Source: Arthrobacter globiformis
GTDB taxonomy: Bacteria > Actinomycetota > Actinomycetes > Actinomycetales > Micrococcaceae
Direction of reading: 5' to 3'
NCBI RefSeq assembly: GCF_030817195.1
Contig: NZ_JAUSYZ010000002.1
Location: 62,001 to 126,000 of the forward strand
DNA length: 64,000 nucleotides
Part shown: in pieces, positions 60,028 to 64,000 of the stretch
Layout: the number at the start of each line of letters is the position of its first letter
How positions within the stretch are numbered: the stretch's first letter is position 1
Translations under genes and position numbers: made by a program
Notes under the pieces: model-generated
Seen by the model: the letters and a program-made list of their open reading frames with translations, nothing else
The model's database searches: none
What the model was told of the DNA's origin: nothing

Positions 60028-60498
60028 TTGAGCGCAACGGATCACCGCCGCGCGGCCGCGTTCCTCCGCCGTGCGGGCCTGGTTGCCGCGGTGCTGGCCA
60101 TCATCGCCGGCATTTTCGGCATGCACGTTCTGACCACCACCCATGCCATGCACTCCCCAGCCTCAGCCACGGCAGGTGCCGAGCCGCATGCCACGGCAGT
60201 ATCCCCTGACCATGCAGGACACTCCATGACCGTCCCTCACCCAGGACGCTCCCTGGAGCAAGACCGGCCCGGGGCTGTCGTGGGGCAGTGTTCTGAGTCA
60301 GGGGACTGCACGAGCATGCACGCCATGACTGTGGCCTGCACCCCGTCAGCGAAAACCGCGTCCATGGCGGCACCGCCACCGGGCACACTCGTGCTCGGCA
60401 TCAGCAACAACACCGCGCCAGCCGGTGCTGTTACCGGCCAGTGGTCCTATCTTCCCGGCAGCCCGTCACCCTGCGAGCTGTCCATCAGCAGGACGTAA
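60028..60498 (+). CDS. DUF6153-like small membrane protein, His/Met-rich
   Basis: A 156-residue protein with one N-terminal membrane helix (AGLVAAVLAIIAGIFGMHVL) and a His- and Met-rich extracytoplasmic part (HAMHSP, DHAGHSMTVPH, SMHAM), consistent with metal binding. Pattern and neighbours match DUF6153-type proteins of actinobacterial copper clusters. Start TTG 60028 with AAGGAGGAACACC upstream. It is 91 bp after the ATPase gene and followed by a terminator-like hairpin. Confidence 0.75.
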   Translation: MSATDHRRAAAFLRRAGLVAAVLAIIAGIFGMHVLTTTHAMHSPASATAGAEPHATAVSPDHAGHSMTVPHPGRSLEQDRPGAVVGQCSESGDCTSMHAMTVACTPSAKTASMAAPPPGTLVLGISNNTAPAGAVTGQWSYLPGSPSPCELSISRT

Positions 60499-60542
60499 AA
60501 AGGGCCCAGCGCCCCGGGCCCCGCCTGGCGCACGCCCCTTTT
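60498..60542 (+). terminator. Terminator-like hairpin after the DUF6153-like gene
   Basis: AAAAGGG at 60498-60504 pairs with CCCTTTT at 60536-60542, enclosing a very GC-rich interior that can extend the stem (GCGCC with GGCGC). The descending arm ends in four T's. It begins at the stop codon of the upstream gene. Confidence 0.55.
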
Positions 60543-60646
60543 ATCCTGGCCGGTCCCGTCCCGCGGGCCCGTCAGGGGCATCACCGATGCATCCTATCCC
60601 TGCGGCGCCATTGCGCCAGCTGATGTTTTGAAGGACCTGATTTCCC

Positions 60647-61267
60647 ATGAACAAGAAGTTTCTGACCCTTTCCGCAACCGGCATCGCCGCGGCCATCGCG
60701 CTGGCAGGCTGCGCCTCCGGATCCGGCACCGGCTCCTCCGGCACCTCCATGCCGATGGACCACGGCAGCTCCTCTGCCAGCGCACCTTCGAGCAGCGCCC
60801 CGGCTGCGGCCGCGGACCACAACGCCGCGGACGTCACTTTCGCGCAGATGATGATCCCGCACCACGCACAGGCCGTACAGATGAGCGACATGATGCTGAA
60901 GAAACAGAACGTGCCGGCCGAGGTGACGGCCCTGGCCACCAAGATCAAGGCCGCTCAGGGCCCGGAGATCGAGACCATGACCGGCTGGCTGAAAGGCTGG
61001 AACGAACCCACCACGATGCCCTCGGGTCACAGCATGGACGGCATGATGAGTGACGCGGCCATGAAGACGCTCGAGTCCGCCCAGGGCGCCGAAGCGGCCC
61101 GGCTCTTCCTGAGGCAGATGATCTCCCACCACGAAGGGGCGATCATGATGGCCAAGACAGAAAACACCGCCGGCAAGAATGTCGACGCGGTCAAGCTCAG
61201 CAAGGACATCGTCACCGCCCAGGAAGCCGAGATCCAGGAGATGCAGAAGCTGCTGGCCACCCTCTAG
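60647..61267 (+). CDS. DUF305-family lipoprotein
   Basis: A 206-residue lipoprotein (signal ending LAGC, Cys22) with two DUF305 repeats: MMIPHHAQAVQMSDMML and MISHHEGAIMMA, each with a His pair and Met residues suited to copper binding outside the cell membrane. A Ser/Ala-rich linker follows the lipid anchor. DUF305 proteins commonly accompany copper exporters and oxidases. AAGGAC lies upstream of the ATG. It is probably part of a second transcription unit after the hairpin at 60498-60542. Confidence 0.9.
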   Translation: MNKKFLTLSATGIAAAIALAGCASGSGTGSSGTSMPMDHGSSSASAPSSSAPAAAADHNAADVTFAQMMIPHHAQAVQMSDMMLKKQNVPAEVTALATKIKAAQGPEIETMTGWLKGWNEPTTMPSGHSMDGMMSDAAMKTLESAQGAEAARLFLRQMISHHEGAIMMAKTENTAGKNVDAVKLSKDIVTAQEAEIQEMQKLLATL

Positions 61268-61362
61268 CCAGCCCGCAAACGGCGCCGGCCCTCCGCCCCC
61301 TTGCGGCGGGGCCGGTGCCGGACACCGCGTCCCTTCTTCCCCTCGATTTCCCGGAGCTTCCC

Positions 61363-62253
61363 ATGCCCATCTCCCCCAAAACCGTCCGGCGGGCCACAGC
61401 CGTCAGCGCCAGCATCGCAGCCCTCGTCCTCGCCCTGGCGGCCTGCACACCGGCGCCCGAACCATCAGCCGGCGCATCGACCGCTGGGCAGGCCGGCAGC
61501 GGCCTGCCCAGCGCCCACGTCCACGGCCTGACCGTCAGTGGCGACACCAGCCAGGTCCTGCTGGCCACCCACGATGGGCTGTTCGACGTGAGGAAACAGC
61601 CCGCCAGAAAGATCGGTGACACCAACGACCTGATGGGTTTCACCGCCGGCAAAGACAGCGGCGTCTTCTACGCCTCGGGCCATCCCGGTGAAGGCTCCGA
61701 CCTCCCCAACCCGCTCGGGCTGATCAAATCCGTCGACGGCGGCAAGACCTGGGAACAGCTCTCCCGGCAGGGCGTCTCGGACTTCCACGCCCTGACCACC
61801 ACCAAATCCGGCATCGTGGCCTTCGACGGAACACTGTGGACGAGCCCGACCGGCAAGACTAAAACCTGGAAAAGCGTGAGGGTCGACTTTGCCCCGGCCT
61901 TCCTCGCCGGGCACCCCGACACCGACACGGTTCTGGCGACCACTCCCAGAGGGGTCCAGCGCTCCACGGACGGTGGCGCCACCTGGAAACTGGTGAAGTC
62001 CAGTCCCATCATCATGTTCCCCGCCTTCGCCGACCCTGGCGACGCGGTCGGAGTCGAACCCGACGGGACAGTCCACCTCTCAACCGACGGCGGTACGACC
62101 TGGACGAAGAAAGGCCGGATCGACGGCCAAGTCAGGTGTATAGCAGCGGTCAAGGGCGCCAACGGCAAGCCGTGGATCTGGGCCGCCACCACGGAAAGCA
62201 TCCTCGTCTCCACCGACGGCGGAACGACGTTCCGGCCATCTGACGCAGCCTGA
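61363..62253 (+). CDS. BNR-repeat (sialidase-like beta-propeller) lipoprotein
   Basis: A 296-residue secreted protein: signal peptide with lipobox LAAC (Cys27), then a beta-propeller-like series of Asp-box/BNR repeats (SVDGGKTWEQL, STDGGATWKLV, STDGGTTWTKK, STDGGTTFRP). This matches the F510_1955-type glycosylhydrolase-like proteins that sit beside DUF305 genes. Sugar hydrolase activity is not supported; a structural or metal-linked role is possible. ATG 61363 with GGAG upstream is preferred over an earlier in-frame start lacking a signal-like N-terminus. Confidence 0.82.
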   Translation: MPISPKTVRRATAVSASIAALVLALAACTPAPEPSAGASTAGQAGSGLPSAHVHGLTVSGDTSQVLLATHDGLFDVRKQPARKIGDTNDLMGFTAGKDSGVFYASGHPGEGSDLPNPLGLIKSVDGGKTWEQLSRQGVSDFHALTTTKSGIVAFDGTLWTSPTGKTKTWKSVRVDFAPAFLAGHPDTDTVLATTPRGVQRSTDGGATWKLVKSSPIIMFPAFADPGDAVGVEPDGTVHLSTDGGTTWTKKGRIDGQVRCIAAVKGANGKPWIWAATTESILVSTDGGTTFRPSDAA

Positions 62254-62256
62254 ACC

Positions 62257-62382
62257 ATGGACCTCGCAGAATTCTTCGGCTCAACGACGACTTCCGACGC
62301 GCTGCTCATCGCCATCCCCCGGGCGATGACAGCGGGACTTGGTGCCCTTCCTTCTCCCCAAACACAAGGACAACCCGCATGA
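62257..62382 (+). CDS. Possible 41-residue ORF coupled to the DUF3105 gene
   Basis: ATG 62257 opens MDLAEFFGSTTTSDALLIAI, continues with an Ala/Pro-rich tail and stops at TGA 62380-62382, overlapping the DUF3105 start by ATGA. There is no ribosome site and no family. It may be the remnant of a longer gene's 5' end; translational coupling is the only support. Confidence 0.3.
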   Translation: MDLAEFFGSTTTSDALLIAIPRAMTAGLGALPSPQTQGQPA

Positions 62383-63014
62383 GTGTCCCCAAAAAGCCTT
62401 CCACCGATCGTCAGGCGATCCTGGCCTCCCTCAAAACCCAGCAAAAGGCCAAGCAAAGGAAAAGGAACCTCCTGGTCTACGGCGGCTTCGGGCTGCTCCT
62501 TGCGGCCATCATCGCCGCGGTGGCCATCACCGTCACCGGCTCCATCCAGGGAAAAAATGCGTCCGTAGAAGCTGCGAAACGGCCCATCGAGGGGATCCAG
62601 ACTTACACTGGACTGTCCCGGAACCACGTCCAGGGCGCCGTCACCTACCCCCACGAACCCGGGGCCGGCGGAGACCACTCCCCCACCTGGACCAACTGCG
62701 GCATCTACACCGAACCCATCAGCGAAGAACGCGCGGTCCATTCGCTGGAACACGGCGCCGTGTGGCTGACATACAACCCCAGCCTCCCTCCAGCGGAAAT
62801 CAACAAGCTCACTGCCCTCGCCAAAGACAAGCCCTACATGCTCCTCAGCCCGGACAAGGACCAGAAAGCTCCCGTCACCGCCACGGCCTGGGGAACCCAG
62901 CTGACCCTGCAGACCGCCGACGACACACGCATCCCCACCTTCATCAACGCCTACGCCCAGTCTCCGAAGGCACCGGAACCCGGCGCCCCCTGCACCGGAG
63001 GGGTTGACGGATGA
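62379..63014 (+). CDS. DUF3105-family membrane protein
   Basis: A 211-residue protein with a basic cytoplasmic start (QQKAKQRKRN), one membrane helix (LLVYGGFGLLLAAIIAAVAI) and an extracytoplasmic DUF3105 domain: HVQGAVTYPHEPGAGGDHSP, NCGIYTEPISEERAVHSLEH and GAVWLTYNP. The conserved His and Cys residues suggest metal binding. Function is unknown, but the family recurs with DUF305 and copper ATPases. A fourth His/Cys-bearing partner of the copper cluster is therefore likely. Confidence 0.88.
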   Translation: MSVPKKPSTDRQAILASLKTQQKAKQRKRNLLVYGGFGLLLAAIIAAVAITVTGSIQGKNASVEAAKRPIEGIQTYTGLSRNHVQGAVTYPHEPGAGGDHSPTWTNCGIYTEPISEERAVHSLEHGAVWLTYNPSLPPAEINKLTALAKDKPYMLLSPDKDQKAPVTATAWGTQLTLQTADDTRIPTFINAYAQSPKAPEPGAPCTGGVDG

Positions 63015-63069
63015 GGAGCTGCAGCCCGAGCGTGCTTACTGCTGCGGGAGCCGTTGAGAACGGCGTTTC

Positions 63070-63561
63070 GTGACGGAAGCAGAAGACATCTGGCGTGCGG
63101 ACCCGGATACGCTGCAGGACGTGATTCTGGACCGGCCCGCGGTCGAAGCACGACTGGATGAGTGTCCGCCGCTGGAGTGTGTCTGGATCCTGTCCCTGCT
63201 CGGACGCCACGCCGAAGCCGTGAAAGAAGGCCATCAGCTGCTCGCCCGCTCCCCGGACCGCTTCAAACCCTTGCTGGTCCTCGCGCACGCCTACCAGCGC
63301 CAGTACCGGTGGGCTGAAGCAGGGGCCCTCCAGGAGCAGGCGCTCCGCCTGGCCTTCACCCGGACCAGGGAAGCACTGGTCCGTCACCACATCGGCCGCC
63401 GCCTCTTCGACGAAGCACGCTACCGGGACGCCGCAGCGGAGTTCGAATGGGCCAGCGACCTGTACCGGACAGCCGGCCGCGCCCGCTTGGCCAAGGCCTC
63501 CCGGCGGGCAGCCATGCGCTCCCGGCAGGTCGACCAGCATGGGCGCAGCTCATGGCCCTAA
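63070..63561 (+). CDS. TPR-like helical repeat protein
   Basis: A 163-residue protein made of helical pairs resembling tetratricopeptide repeats (WILSLLGRHAEAVKEGHQLL, PLLVLAHAYQRQYRWAEAGA, VRHHIGRRLFDEARYRDAAA, FEWASDLYRTAGRARLAKAS). Such proteins mediate protein contacts; no catalytic site is seen. Start GTG 63070 has a weak upstream site. It lies 55 bp after the DUF3105 gene and may belong to the same unit. Confidence 0.7.
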   Translation: MTEAEDIWRADPDTLQDVILDRPAVEARLDECPPLECVWILSLLGRHAEAVKEGHQLLARSPDRFKPLLVLAHAYQRQYRWAEAGALQEQALRLAFTRTREALVRHHIGRRLFDEARYRDAAAEFEWASDLYRTAGRARLAKASRRAAMRSRQVDQHGRSSWP

Positions 63562-63636
63562 CCGGGGGATCCGGATTCGCTCCCCCGGCCGGTGATCGTC
63601 TGGCGTCCAAGGCAGCCGGACCAGGACGAACTGACC

Positions 63637-64000
63637 ATGCGTGACCCGATCCTGGTCCTGACCGGTACAGCCATCTTTGCCGCCGCCATCGCACTGGGGA
63701 TCGCCCTGCCCAGCGGCGGAAGCCGGACCGGGGCCGGTTGGCTGTCCCCTTTCCGGCAGGACCAGGCAACAGCCAGGGCCCCGCCGCCCTACCGCTGGGG
63801 ACTTGCAGGCTGTGTGGCCGCGGCCGCGGCCGGTCTTGATCTCGCCGTGGCTTACGGAATCGGCAACCTCGCCCTCCGCGGGGTCCGGCATCACCGTCGA
63901 ACTCGGCTTTGCCATGACGGTCCTCGCTGTCGTGTGGTTCATCTTCCGCCACGAGGTCCTCATCTATCAGCTTCGGATCGCAGCAGTACTGTACGACGCC
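63637..64000 (+). CDS. Partial membrane protein, possible frameshift, runs off the window
   Basis: ATG 63637 (AGGA upstream) reads MRDPILVLTGTAIFAAAIAL and continues open to the window end with a second hydrophobic part (WGLAGCVAAAAAGLDLAVAY). From about 63885 the hydrophobic pattern continues better in another frame (VELGFAMTVLAVVWFIFRHE, VLIYQLRIAAVLYDA), which suggests a frameshift near 63880. I cannot name the family. Confidence 0.4.
   Translation, partial: MRDPILVLTGTAIFAAAIALGIALPSGGSRTGAGWLSPFRQDQATARAPPPYRWGLAGCVAAAAAGLDLAVAYGIGNLALRGVRHHRRTRLCHDGPRCRVVHLPPRGPHLSASDRSSTVRR

Noticed and set aside
1..64000. CRISPR array, tRNA, rRNA, phage or plasmid replication genes
   Set aside because: No regularly spaced repeats, tRNA cloverleaf, ribosomal RNA stretch, integrase, terminase or replication initiator was recognised anywhere in the window.

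Overview
The window looks like an accessory catabolic region of a high-GC Gram-positive bacterium of the Arthrobacter, Paenarthrobacter or Pseudarthrobacter group. The support is the gene content (FCD-type GntR regulators, IS110 and IS982 relics, a copper cluster with DUF305 and DUF3105 proteins), frequent GTG and TTG starts with AAGGAG ribosome sites, and a homoprotocatechuate dioxygenase that I recognise as very close to the manganese enzyme MndD of Arthrobacter globiformis.

Bases 1-22,650 hold two related catabolic modules. Module A (1-7,900) has a sugar-type ABC importer with EthD and VOC proteins, a SnoaL-like protein, and a divergent SDR and GntR regulator. Module B (12,280-22,650) repeats the importer, SnoaL, SDR and GntR set and adds two Old-Yellow-Enzyme-type flavin reductases. 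Between them lie an IS110 relic, a small two-gene operon of unknown function and an NCS1 permease.

Bases 22,690-30,890 form a GC-rich operon for meta-cleavage of homoprotocatechuate: an FAH-RraA fusion, a GntR regulator, a semialdehyde dehydrogenase, the ring-cleavage dioxygenase, the hydratase HpaH, the aldolase HpaI and a succinate-semialdehyde dehydrogenase. It should take 3,4-dihydroxyphenylacetate to pyruvate and succinate. No 4-hydroxyphenylacetate hydroxylase and no HpaF isomerase are visible.

Bases 31,050-44,070 hold module C: an IS982 relic, then a minus-strand set (cupins, DsbA-like protein, two SDRs, nitrilase, a third ABC importer, an NAD(P)-binding protein), divergent from a TIM-barrel isomerase and a fourth GntR regulator. 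The motif TGATCATA recurs in promoter regions of modules A, B and C, and a second palindrome is shared by the hpa operon and module C, which suggests connected regulation.

Bases 44,070-48,170 are a scar zone of truncated genes: two DUF202 proteins, and TetR and aspartokinase fragments lying back to back. A 1,441-residue synthetase of the poly-lysine synthetase (Pls/PosA) type follows at 48,213-52,538. After it come small unknown genes and a two-component pair whose genes converge and overlap. The right end (57,280-63,000) is a copper-handling cluster: a CsoR-like operator, an HMA chaperone, a CopB-type ATPase, and DUF6153-like, DUF305, BNR-repeat-like and DUF3105 proteins. Nothing resembling a CRISPR array, rRNA or tRNA was seen.
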